A stretch of 12,688 nucleotides of DNA from an uncultured Verrucomicrobiota bacterium (GTDB lineage: Bacteria; Verrucomicrobiota; Kiritimatiellia; RFP12; UBA1067). The number at the start of each line of letters is the position of its first letter. Positions within the stretch are counted from its first letter, which is position 1. The stretch spans positions 1 through 12,688 of the forward strand of contig CAMZDY010000028.1 of assembly GCA_947305585.1 (NCBI GenBank), in the 5' to 3' direction. Of the stretch, positions 5,797 through 12,688 are shown one piece after another. The translations under genes were made by a program, and so were the position numbers. The notes under the pieces are model-generated. The model saw only the letters and a list, made by a program, of their open reading frames with translations, had not been told where the DNA came from and made no database searches.

Positions 5797-7748
5797 AGCT
5801 GCTTGATCCGGTCGCGCAGGAACGCGGCCCGTTCGAATTCCAGCTTGTCGGCCGCCTCCAGCATATCGCGAGTCATTTCGGCGATGAGATCGGCCTGGCT
5901 TCCGGACGTTGAAGCGTATACCGGCTTCGACATATCCAGTTTCTGCTGCTTGCTGAAGAGGTAGGAGCTCTCGTTGATGGCGCGCTTGACGCTCTTGGGC
6001 GTGATGCCGTGCGCCTTATTGTAGGCGATCTGCTTGTCGCGATGATTTTTGGTGATTCGTACGAGATCGCGGATGGCATCGGTTTCGTGGTCGGCGTACA
6101 GGATCACCCTGCCGTTCACATGCCGCGCGGTACGGCCTGCCGTCTGCACCAGCGAAGTGGTGGAACGGAGGAACCCTTCCTTGTCGGCGTCGAGAATGGC
6201 CACTAGCGCCACTTCCGGCAGGTCCACTCCTTCGCGCAACAGGTTGATGCCCACTAAGACGTCGAACTCCCCTTTCCGGAGCCGTTGCAGGATGGCCACG
6301 CGCTCGATGGCGTCGATGTCGGAATGGAGATATTCCACCTTGATGCCGATATTGCGCAGATAGTCCGTAAGGTCCTCGGAACTGCGTTTGGTGAGCGTGG
6401 TCACGAACACGCGGTCGCCCGCCTCCACCACTTTGCGGATTTCTGCGATGAGATCGTCGATCTGGTTCTTGAGGGGACGGATCTCCACCACCGGATCCAA
6501 GAGTCCCGTAGGCCTTATCACCTGCTCGGCCACTGTTTCGGCCTCGGAATATTCGAAGGCGCCGGGAGTGGCGGAACAATAGACGATCTGATGCACCTTG
6601 CCGGTGAACTCCTCAAACTTCAAGGGACGGTTGTCCTTGGCGCTCGGGAGCCGGAAGCCGTAGTCCACCAGCATCTGCTTGCGCGCCTGGTCGCCGTTGT
6701 ACATGGCCCGCAGCTGCGGCACGCTCACATGGCTTTCGTCGATGATGGTGAGGAAATCGTCCGGGAAATAGTCTATGAGGCACTCGCCGGCCGTGCCGGG
6801 TTGGCGTCCCGTCAAAGGACGCGAATAGTTCTCGATCCCGTTGCAGTAGCTGAGTTCGCGCATCATCTCGATATCGTATTCGGTGCGTTCCTTGAGCCGC
6901 TGCGCCTCGAGGAGCTTGCCCTTCCCTTCGAAAAACTTGAGCCGGTCCGCCAGTTCCGCCTCGATCCGCTTGAACGCCGCCTCGAACTTGTCCTTGCCCA
7001 TCACGAACTGCTTGGCGGGAGTGACCACGCAGGCCGGCAATTTCACTCCGCACTTTCCGGTCAAGGGGTCGAGTTCGCAGATGCGGTCGATCTCGTCCCC
7101 GAAGAACTCCACCCGGACCGCCTTCGTTTCGTAGGCGGGGAAGATATCGAGAATATCCCCTTTCGCCCGGAAAGTTCCCGGCTCGAACGACATCTGGTTG
7201 CGCACGTACTGCGCCTCGACGAGCCGTTCGATAAGCTTGCCGCGTCCGATATTCTCGCCTGTCTTGAAGCCAACCGCGAGATTGCGGTATTCGTCCGACT
7301 CGCCCAAACCGTAGATGCAACTAACCGACGACACCACGATCACATCCTTTCGGGCGATGAGCGCGTTGGTGGCCGCGAGACGGTACCGTTCGATCTCCTC
7401 GTTGATGGAAGCGTCCTTTTCGATGTAGGTGTCGGTCTGCGGGATGTAGGCTTCGGGCTGGTAATAGTCGTAATAGCTGATGAAGTATTCGACCGCGTTC
7501 TCGGGAAAAAACTCCTTCAGTTCCGCGAAGAGCTGCGCCGCGAGCGTCTTGTTGTGCGAAAGGATGAGCGTGGGGCGGTTCCATTTCTGGATGAGATTGG
7601 CCATCGTGAACGTCTTGCCCGACCCGGTCACGCCCTGCAGAATAAGCCTCCGGTCGCCCCGCTTGAGCCCCTCGTAAAGCGCCGCGATCGCCTCCGGCTG
7701 GTCGCCGGTCGGCTTGAACGCGCTCTTGAGCTTGAAGCGGCTTTCCAC
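5736..7748 (-). CDS. uvrB: UvrABC system protein B (excinuclease ABC subunit B)
   Basis: 670 residues, full family length. UvrB is the damage-verifying DNA helicase-like subunit of nucleotide excision repair; it receives damaged DNA from UvrA and recruits UvrC. Visible parts: N-terminal 'FKPTGDQPEAI'; Walker A 'GVTGSGKT' at 39-46; the damage-probing beta-hairpin at 92-112 ('YYDYYQPEAYIPQTDTY'); Walker B 'DESH' at 337-340; 'CSATPG' at 391-396; helicase motif VI 'QTAGRTAR' at 535-542, where many homologues have QTIGRAAR; and the C-terminal UVR domain at about 618-653 that contacts UvrC. The start is GTG at 7748-7746, one base after the TGA of the upstream gene, and no ATG lies nearby, so translation is probably by reinitiation. 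The last about 17 residues lie beyond the UVR domain and overlap the convergent coiled-coil gene. Confidence 0.97.
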   Translation of the reverse strand: MESRFKLKSAFKPTGDQPEAIAALYEGLKRGDRRLILQGVTGSGKTFTMANLIQKWNRPTLILSHNKTLAAQLFAELKEFFPENAVEYFISYYDYYQPEAYIPQTDTYIEKDASINEEIERYRLAATNALIARKDVIVVSSVSCIYGLGESDEYRNLAVGFKTGENIGRGKLIERLVEAQYVRNQMSFEPGTFRAKGDILDIFPAYETKAVRVEFFGDEIDRICELDPLTGKCGVKLPACVVTPAKQFVMGKDKFEAAFKRIEAELADRLKFFEGKGKLLEAQRLKERTEYDIEMMRELSYCNGIENYSRPLTGRQPGTAGECLIDYFPDDFLTIIDESHVSVPQLRAMYNGDQARKQMLVDYGFRLPSAKDNRPLKFEEFTGKVHQIVYCSATPGAFEYSEAETVAEQVIRPTGLLDPVVEIRPLKNQIDDLIAEIRKVVEAGDRVFVTTLTKRSSEDLTDYLRNIGIKVEYLHSDIDAIERVAILQRLRKGEFDVLVGINLLREGVDLPEVALVAILDADKEGFLRSTTSLVQTAGRTARHVNGRVILYADHETDAIRDLVRITKNHRDKQIAYNKAHGITPKSVKRAINESSYLFSKQQKLDMSKPVYASTSGSQADLIAEMTRDMLEAADKLEFERAAFLRDRIKQLQSKGTRHLASPSESLSGIS

Positions 7749-7749
7749 T

Positions 7750-9081
7750 TCAGCGCACTTGGGTGAAGCTCCGCGCGAGCCGCATCGACAGCTTCATGGG
7801 ACGGTTCACGGCCCAGCCGGACGCGTTGAGGATCGCGCCCAGATCGCGTCGACGGAGCTTGAACCAGCAGAGGATCGCGCTCGGCACCGACACCATCAGC
7901 ACGAGCACCGCCACTCCGGCCGCGATCTTCCAGGCCGGCATGCTCCCGATGGCCGCCATGATGCTGGCGCAAGCCGCGCCCACCATGCCGATTCCGATGC
8001 CGATCGCCGCCACGCTGCTGGCCAAAGCCGCGCCGTTGATGCCGCCTTCGAGCGGTTTCGACTGCCGGTCGGCCAAAAACTTCTTCACCGAGTTGGCCAT
8101 GCCCTCGCCCGCCTTGCGCCAAGGCATCAGGAACGCCTCCCAGAGCGACACCTGCGCTTCCACCACTTTCGTGATGGTGGCCTCCCAGTCCTTGCCGTCC
8201 CGGTCCTGGAAGACGCCGTTGCGCCCTACGTACAGTCCCGCGATCGCACCGGCCGTGACTACCGCGCAGATCGTGCGCTCCAGTCCCTCGCCCGGACGCT
8301 TGAGCGTCAGATAGATGACGCAGCAGTTCGACTTTTCCACCAACGCCGAATGCGCGCCCACGTTGTCCACATGGAAGCAGAGCCGCATCTCGCGCGAATC
8401 GATGCGCAAGGTTCCGGTCTGGAAGATGGCCCAATCGCCCTTCGTGTAGAGCCGCTTCATATTGACGAAATTCTGCAGCAGCTCCAGCAGATTCAGCTTG
8501 TAGCGGAGCACCCTTTCCTCGTTTTCGTCCGGCTTGGGCGCAGGCGGAAGATGCGGATGGTCGGCCTTGATTTTGGCCCAATCCGCGCGCGAAAGTTCCG
8601 TCTGCCCGGAGAGTCCGCACTCCTCCACCAGGTTGCGGATGGCTGGCGCGAACTTGGGATTGAGGTTGGCGCCCAAAGGTAGCGGCCGGTCCGGCGTTTC
8701 GGTGACAAGCGGCAGATCGTCGGGGATTGCGAAATACCGATCGAGAATCTCTTCGGCCGCCCATACCGCTTGGGCGGCGCTAGTGGGCTCGGGGGTGGGC
8801 GGCTGGCGCTTCACGAGCGCCTCCAGCTGCGCACGGTCGGAATCGGACGGCTTGAAAAGCGTCCCGAGGTCCACGCCCTTGTCCTTCAGGAAGCGGACCG
8901 CATCCAGCACTTCCTTGATACGGATGCGCCCGTCGTGATCGGTATCCATCAGTTCCAACGTGCGGGCATCGAACCGGACGCCTTTGACCGGCATCGACAG
9001 CACCTGAAACTCCTTGGGGTCCGCCTCCAAAAGCGCGGCCACGTCTTGGCCGTTCCGGAGTCTGGTAGCGTATTTGCTCAT
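7750..9081 (-). CDS. EF-hand membrane protein of unknown function between rarA and uvrB
   Basis: 443 residues, no named family recognised. Residues 46-57 form a canonical EF-hand calcium loop (D46-x-D48-x-D50-G51-x-I53-x3-E57) between helical stretches. Residues about 92-185 are proline-rich and include 'LPLGANLNPKFAPAI'. A middle region (about 190-340) of unknown fold follows. Two hydrophobic segments at about 349-377 and 384-406 look like a membrane hairpin. The basic C-terminal tail contains 'LGAILNASGWAVN', which I recall from other PVC-group membrane proteins but cannot verify here. Positive charges after the second segment suggest both ends are cytoplasmic (inference). The ATG has GGGAG at 9089-9093 and overlaps the rarA stop by 4 bases; uvrB follows one base after the stop. 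The context suggests a link to DNA repair, or simply shared transcription. Confidence 0.82.
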   Translation of the reverse strand: MSKYATRLRNGQDVAALLEADPKEFQVLSMPVKGVRFDARTLELMDTDHDGRIRIKEVLDAVRFLKDKGVDLGTLFKPSDSDRAQLEALVKRQPPTPEPTSAAQAVWAAEEILDRYFAIPDDLPLVTETPDRPLPLGANLNPKFAPAIRNLVEECGLSGQTELSRADWAKIKADHPHLPPAPKPDENEERVLRYKLNLLELLQNFVNMKRLYTKGDWAIFQTGTLRIDSREMRLCFHVDNVGAHSALVEKSNCCVIYLTLKRPGEGLERTICAVVTAGAIAGLYVGRNGVFQDRDGKDWEATITKVVEAQVSLWEAFLMPWRKAGEGMANSVKKFLADRQSKPLEGGINGAALASSVAAIGIGIGMVGAACASIMAAIGSMPAWKIAAGVAVLVLMVSVPSAILCWFKLRRRDLGAILNASGWAVNRPMKLSMRLARSFTQVR

Positions 9082-10355
9082 GGTTTTTCTCCCTTCCGCA
9101 TCGAAAGCATTTTGGTGATGGTGGCCTCGTAGCCGAGCGTGGTGGGCCGGTAGTATTCTTTCGGCACGCCCAGATAAGCCTGCTTGACGTAATGGTCGGC
9201 GAAATTGTGCGGATACTTGTACTCCGTCACTTCATTGGACCCGATCGCTCTCACGTGCTTGTTCTTGAGGTGTTCGGGCACCGGTTGCACCCGCCCCGAC
9301 TCAACGTCGGCCATCGCCTCGCTGATCGCCATGCAGCTGGCGTTCGACTTTGGCGCGCACGCGAGATAAGTGGTGGCCTGCGCCAGATTGATGGCGCATT
9401 CCGGCATGCCTACGAATTCGCACGCCTGCATCGCCGCCACTGCCACGCTGAGCGCTCTCGGATCGGCGTTGCCGATATCCTCCGACGCGCTGATCACCAG
9501 TCTCCGCGCCACGAATCTCGGATCCTCGCCCGCCACCAGCATCTTGCCCAGCCAATAGATGGCCGCGTCCGGGTCGGTGCCGCGAATGGATTTTATGAAC
9601 GCGCTGATCGTGTCGTAATGGCCGTCTTCCTTCTTGTCGTACCTCACCTGGCGGCGCTGCACGCACTCCTGGATCACGTCGAGGTCGAGCACGATCTCCC
9701 CGTTCGCGTTTTCGGGCGTGGACTTGACCGCGATCTCCAAAGCCGTCAAGGCATGGCGCGCATCGCCGTCGCAGATCTCCGCCAGAAAGCGCTTGGCGTC
9801 GTCATGAAGCTTCACCCGGAGCTTGCCGTAGCCCCGCTCTTCGTCGGCGATCGCCCGGTCCAGCAGTTTCGCCACGTCGTCCGTCGAAAGCCCTTTGAGC
9901 TCGAACACGAGACTGCGCGACGTAAGCGGCGTATTGATGAAGAAATTGGGGTTGTGCGTGGTGGCGCCGATCAGCACTACGGTGCCGTTCTCCACGTAAG
10001 GCAACAGCACATCCTGCTGGCTCTTGTTGAAGCGATGGATCTCGTCCACGAAAAGGATGGTGCCCATGCCCCCGAGTTCGTTCATCGCCCGGTCGCAGAT
10101 CTTGCGGATCTCCGCCACGTTGCTCACCACTCCGCTCGCCCGCACGAAATTGCGTTTGGTGGACCGGGCGATCACTTCCGCCAGAGTGGTCTTGCCGCAA
10201 CCGGGCGGACCGTAGAGAATGATGTTGGTGAGCCGGTCGGCTTCGATCACGCGCCGCAAGAGCTTGCCTTCGCCCAGAATATGCGACTGCCCCACCACCT
10301 CGTCGATGGTCCTCGGGCGCATTCTCGCGGCAAGCGGTTCCGACGGATCAGACAT
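9078..10355 (-). CDS. rarA: Replication-associated recombination protein A (RarA/MgsA, AAA+ ATPase)
   Basis: 425 residues, full length for the RarA/MgsA/WRNIP1 family, AAA+ ATPases that act at stalled replication forks and bind single-stranded DNA ends and SSB. Visible: 'LAARMRPRTIDEVVGQSHIL' at 8-27; Walker A 'GPPGCGKT' at 49-56; Walker B 'LFVDEIH' at 101-107 with 'RFNKSQQD' after it; sensor 1 'ATTHNP' at 131-136; sensor 2 'GDAR' at 197-200. The C-terminal tetramerisation part has 'YDTISAFIKSIRG' at 247-259, 'GEDPRFVARRLV' and 'SASEDIGNADPRAL'. The start overlaps the aminotransferase stop by 8 bases and the end overlaps the EF-hand gene by 4. All catalytic motifs are intact. Confidence 0.96.
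   Translation of the reverse strand: MSDPSEPLAARMRPRTIDEVVGQSHILGEGKLLRRVIEADRLTNIILYGPPGCGKTTLAEVIARSTKRNFVRASGVVSNVAEIRKICDRAMNELGGMGTILFVDEIHRFNKSQQDVLLPYVENGTVVLIGATTHNPNFFINTPLTSRSLVFELKGLSTDDVAKLLDRAIADEERGYGKLRVKLHDDAKRFLAEICDGDARHALTALEIAVKSTPENANGEIVLDLDVIQECVQRRQVRYDKKEDGHYDTISAFIKSIRGTDPDAAIYWLGKMLVAGEDPRFVARRLVISASEDIGNADPRALSVAVAAMQACEFVGMPECAINLAQATTYLACAPKSNASCMAISEAMADVESGRVQPVPEHLKNKHVRAIGSNEVTEYKYPHNFADHYVKQAYLGVPKEYYRPTTLGYEATITKMLSMRKGEKP
9089..9093 (-). promoter_or_regulatory. Shine-Dalgarno site for the EF-hand membrane protein
   Basis: On the minus strand GGGAG lies 7 bases before the ATG at 9081, inside the last codons of rarA ('RKGEKP'). It supports the chosen start, even though the ATG overlaps the rarA stop. 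Confidence 0.65.
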
Positions 10356-11538
10356 TCCTGGCGGCGCGCTTGAAGCCTTCGGCCGAACGCGCGATTATCT
10401 TTTCGTCCACGCTCGAACTCAAGCGGAAATATCCCGCCCGGCCGAATCCCGATCCGGGGACGGCCAGAATCCGTTCCTGGAGGAGCGCATCCACGAACTT
10501 GCCGTCGTCTCCGCCCGGCGCTTTCGGGAAGAAATAGAACGCGCCCTTGGGCATGACGAACTCGATGCCGGCCGCAGCGAGCACTTCCGCCATCAGTTTG
10601 CGCCGACGCGCATAAATCGAAAGGTCTACCGTCTCGTTGCAGATTTCGGCTGCGAGTTTCTGTCCCACTACCGGAGCGTTAACGAAGCCGAGCGTGCGGT
10701 TGACGAGAATGAGCGTCGAAACGAGCACGCCCCCGTCCGATTCGCTCAAGGCCGGATTGACCCCGATATACCCCAAGCGCTCGCCCGCCATCGAAAGCGT
10801 CTTCGAGAAACTCCCCACCACCAAAGCGAACCTGGTTTTGGGCAGGATGGCCGGCACTTTCGCCCCGTCGAACGCGAACGCCCGGTAAGGCTCGTCGCTC
10901 AGGATGAAGATGGGCTTTGCGCGTTTCGCGTTTTCCGCCTCCACCAGCCGGCAGAGCTCGTCCAGCTCCTCCTCGCCGTAGATGGCTCCGGTGGGGTTGT
11001 TGGGCGAATTGATGATGATGGCGCGAGTCTTGGGGCCGATCGCCCATTTCATCGCCGCCAGATCGAGACTGAAATCTTCGTTCGTTTCGACCGGCTTCAG
11101 GATGCCGCCAAAGTGTCCGCAATAGTTGCCGTACTCCACGAAATAGGGACACGGCACCAGCACTTCGTCGCCAGGCTCCAGGATGGCCCGGAAAATCCCC
11201 ACCAGAGCTCCGGCCGCTCCTACCGTCATCACCACGTCTCGGCCCCCAAGCTCCATGCCCTGCTGCGCCGAAAGATACCGCGCGATCGCCTCCCGCACGT
11301 ACGGAATGCCGGCATTGGGGCAATACCCGAGCCCCAGCGGCTTCACCGCCTCGTCCGCGATCTTACGCAAAACGTCCCGCGCGATCGCCGGCGGGGGCAC
11401 GTCGGGATTCCCGAGACTGAAATCGCACACTGCGTCCTCGCCGAACTGCGCCTTGAGCTCGAGGCCCTTCTCGAACATCTTGCGGATGAAACTCGATTTC
11501 CCCGCTGCCGCCAGAAAATAATCGTTTACAGTTTGCAT
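10348..11538 (-). CDS. Pyridoxal-phosphate-dependent aminotransferase, class I/II (aspartate aminotransferase fold)
   Basis: 396 residues, normal for fold-type I aminotransferases. It should transfer an amino group between an amino acid and a 2-oxo acid using PLP; the substrate is undetermined. Active-site marks: 'SLGNPDVPPP' at 41-50; 'GYCPNAGIPYVREAIARYL' at 71-89; N181 in 'SPNNPTG'; D215 and Y218 in 'LSDEPYRAF'; the PLP Schiff-base lysine K246 in 'GSFSKTLSMAGERLGY'; and R372 in 'YFRLS', the expected carboxylate-binding arginine. The ATG at 11538 lies 13 bases inside the upstream oxidoreductase gene, and the same frame stays open upstream, so the start rests on the family's N-terminus and this overlap. 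The 3' end overlaps rarA by 8 bases. With the oxidoreductase it could form a dehydrogenase/aminotransferase pair, but general amino-acid metabolism is equally likely. Confidence 0.92.
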   Translation of the reverse strand: MQTVNDYFLAAAGKSSFIRKMFEKGLELKAQFGEDAVCDFSLGNPDVPPPAIARDVLRKIADEAVKPLGLGYCPNAGIPYVREAIARYLSAQQGMELGGRDVVMTVGAAGALVGIFRAILEPGDEVLVPCPYFVEYGNYCGHFGGILKPVETNEDFSLDLAAMKWAIGPKTRAIIINSPNNPTGAIYGEEELDELCRLVEAENAKRAKPIFILSDEPYRAFAFDGAKVPAILPKTRFALVVGSFSKTLSMAGERLGYIGVNPALSESDGGVLVSTLILVNRTLGFVNAPVVGQKLAAEICNETVDLSIYARRRKLMAEVLAAAGIEFVMPKGAFYFFPKAPGGDDGKFVDALLQERILAVPGSGFGRAGYFRLSSSVDEKIIARSAEGFKRAARNV

Positions 11539-12605
11539 ACGACCTTGTGGATCCTCCGGCTCAATTCCGCCATGAACGCCAGATAGTGGCTGCGCACCGT
11601 CTCTTCCACGATCTCCTTCGCCCGGTTCCGGCCGCTCGAAAGTTCCTCGTAGATGAACTGCATGAGGCCATCGTCCCCTCCGCCATGCGCATCGGTCTCG
11701 GCCTGGAACTCGTAGGCTACCTCGTCCTTGCCGAATTCGCGCACCCGCACCAGACCTTCGTCCACCAGCATCGTTCCCTTGGTGCCGAAAAACCGCGTGA
11801 ACCTGCCGCGCCGGGCGGTGATCGCCTCCAGCTCGAAGTTGACGAGCGGGCCATCCTCGCTTTCGATCAGCGTAGACTGGTAATTCACCACGTCCGCCCC
11901 GCACTTGTAGACGCACTTCTCCCCTTCGTCCCGGAATACGCACTCGTCGGCCCGGCAGTTCTTCCCGCACGTCTCGGCCGACCCTTCCGGCGCGTTGTCC
12001 GGCTTGAAGAGTTTCGTGGCGCCCATGCTCACCACCCGCAGCACCTTTTTGTCGCCCAGCCACCAGGCGATGAGGTCCAGATCGTGCGAGCACTTGGTGA
12101 GGATCATCGGACCGCTTTCGTCCGTCTTGGACCACTGCCCCCGGCAGAACGCCTGCACGGTCTTGGGGTAGCTCACCGCATTGAGATGGTGGATGCTCAG
12201 CACCTCGCCGATCGTCCCCGCCTCCAGGATTTCCTTGACCTTGCGGTATTGGTCCGTATGCCGGAGCACATAGCCCGGAATCAGATATTTCCCCGTCCGC
12301 TCCACCAATGCCAACAGCCCCCGGCACTCGTCCCACGAGCAGCCGATCGGTTTTTCCAGCAGCACGTGCATCCCCTTCTTGAGCGCCAGTTTTCCGGCCG
12401 CGTAGTGGAGCCGGTCGGGCAGGGCGATAATCGCCAGCTCCGCCCGCAACCTTTTGCTCAAGGCATCGCGCCAGTCGGTGAAGTCGCCGCTGCCGTCGAT
12501 GTCCGCCACCCCGATCAGCTCGAACTGTTCGGGATGGCGCTTGATGTAGTCGGCATAGACCTTGCCCCTGCCGCCGTTGCCGAGGATGACGGTTCTGATC
12601 GGCAT
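11526..12605 (-). CDS. Gfo/Idh/MocA family oxidoreductase
   Basis: 359 residues, NAD(P)-dependent oxidoreductase. The N-terminal Rossmann fold has 'GNGGRG' at 9-14 and 'EKPIG' at 84-88. The C-terminal domain has 'MILTKCSHDLDLIAWWLG' at 167-184, with conserved K171 and H174-D175. The stretch between the second strand and the next helix is short ('ADIDGSGDFTDWRDAL' at 34-49), lacking about 15-20 residues usual in the family. Cysteines C213, C217, C222, C231 and C235 form a cluster like, but tighter than, that of the partial paralogue at 1-776. The start at 12605 was chosen because the Rossmann motif begins right after it and TGATG joins it to the previous stop; the frame is open further upstream, but that part overlaps the preceding gene. 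The substrate is unknown. Confidence 0.92.
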   Translation of the reverse strand: MPIRTVILGNGGRGKVYADYIKRHPEQFELIGVADIDGSGDFTDWRDALSKRLRAELAIIALPDRLHYAAGKLALKKGMHVLLEKPIGCSWDECRGLLALVERTGKYLIPGYVLRHTDQYRKVKEILEAGTIGEVLSIHHLNAVSYPKTVQAFCRGQWSKTDESGPMILTKCSHDLDLIAWWLGDKKVLRVVSMGATKLFKPDNAPEGSAETCGKNCRADECVFRDEGEKCVYKCGADVVNYQSTLIESEDGPLVNFELEAITARRGRFTRFFGTKGTMLVDEGLVRVREFGKDEVAYEFQAETDAHGGGDDGLMQFIYEELSSGRNRAKEIVEETVRSHYLAFMAELSRRIHKVVCKL

Positions 12606-12688
12606 CAGCCCAGCTTGCTCCGGAGATAGGCGCTGTAGGCCTTGTACGTCATGTAGCAGTCGAACTTGCTCGCGAGTTCGCACGGCGC
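12605..12688 (-). CDS. C-terminal 27 residues of an unidentified upstream gene (partial)
   Basis: On the minus strand an open frame enters from the window edge and ends with TGA at 12607-12605, sharing one base with the ATG of the oxidoreductase (TGATG). The visible tail contains 'FDCYMTYKAYSAYLRSKLG'. It is too short to assign. The tight stop/start junction is the same arrangement seen at other joints of this run, so it is probably a real gene of the same operon. Confidence 0.6.
   Translation of the reverse strand, partial: APCELASKFDCYMTYKAYSAYLRSKLG

Noticed and set aside
6285..7766. A 493-codon plus-strand frame opposite uvrB
   Set aside because: Composition is that of an antisense shadow, and UvrB on the other strand is unambiguous.
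9192..10373. A 393-codon plus-strand frame opposite rarA
   Set aside because: It is antisense to a gene with all AAA+ motifs and has no ribosome site or domain signal.
11539..12336. N-terminal extension of the aminotransferase (open frame upstream to 12336)
   Set aside because: It lies over the oxidoreductase in another frame and has Gly/Arg-rich, low-information sequence. The aminotransferase fold begins at 11538.
12606..12683. 26-codon extension of the minus-strand oxidoreductase
   Set aside because: It would overlap the tail of the upstream gene, and the Rossmann motif starts directly after the ATG at 12605 with a TGATG junction.
1..12688. tRNA, rRNA, CRISPR array, insertion sequence, riboswitch or phage genes
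   Set aside because: No room outside coding sequence, no spaced direct repeats of array type, no transposase or integrase motifs, and no terminal inverted repeats seen.

Overview
The window reads as a GC-rich bacterial chromosome segment that is almost entirely coding. Strong Shine-Dalgarno sequences precede several starts (GGAGG at 761-765, AGGAGG at 4869-4874, GGGAG on the minus strand at 9089-9093). No phage, plasmid, transposon, tRNA, rRNA or CRISPR signal was found. The multi-cysteine Gfo/Idh/MocA oxidoreductases and the C-terminal 'LGAILNASGWAVN' segment of the EF-hand membrane protein resemble, from memory, proteins of Verrucomicrobiota/Lentisphaerota/Kiritimatiellota (PVC) genomes. 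That placement is tentative, because no ribosomal or other marker gene is present.

Layout: two convergent gene runs meet near 5.77 kb. The plus-strand run (1-5796) encodes the C-terminal part of a Gfo/Idh/MocA oxidoreductase, an AMP-forming acyl-CoA synthetase, a 109-residue membrane-anchored heptad-repeat protein, a PAQR/hemolysin III integral membrane protein, a deoxyribose-phosphate aldolase with a long C-terminal extension ending in a Sel1-like repeat, and a 304-residue membrane-anchored coiled-coil protein. The minus-strand run (12688 down to 5736) encodes the tail of an unidentified protein, a second Gfo/Idh/MocA oxidoreductase, a class I/II aminotransferase, RarA, an EF-hand membrane protein of unknown function, and UvrB.

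Packing is extreme. Most neighbours overlap by 1-13 bases. The only gaps are 14, 45 and 1 base, about 60 non-coding bases in 12.7 kb. The two runs overlap tail to tail by 61 bases, so there is no room for an ordinary terminator. No credible internal promoter was seen, so each run is probably one transcription unit with translational coupling.

How the genes might work together: the plus run mixes lipid activation (acyl-CoA synthetase), membrane homeostasis (PAQR) and small-molecule metabolism (oxidoreductase, DeoC). The minus run pairs sugar/amino-sugar-type metabolism (oxidoreductase, aminotransferase) with DNA maintenance (RarA, UvrB) around an unknown membrane protein. I do not see a complete new defence or mobile system. 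The least explained parts are the DeoC fusion, the EF-hand membrane protein lodged between two repair genes, and the two coiled-coil membrane proteins.
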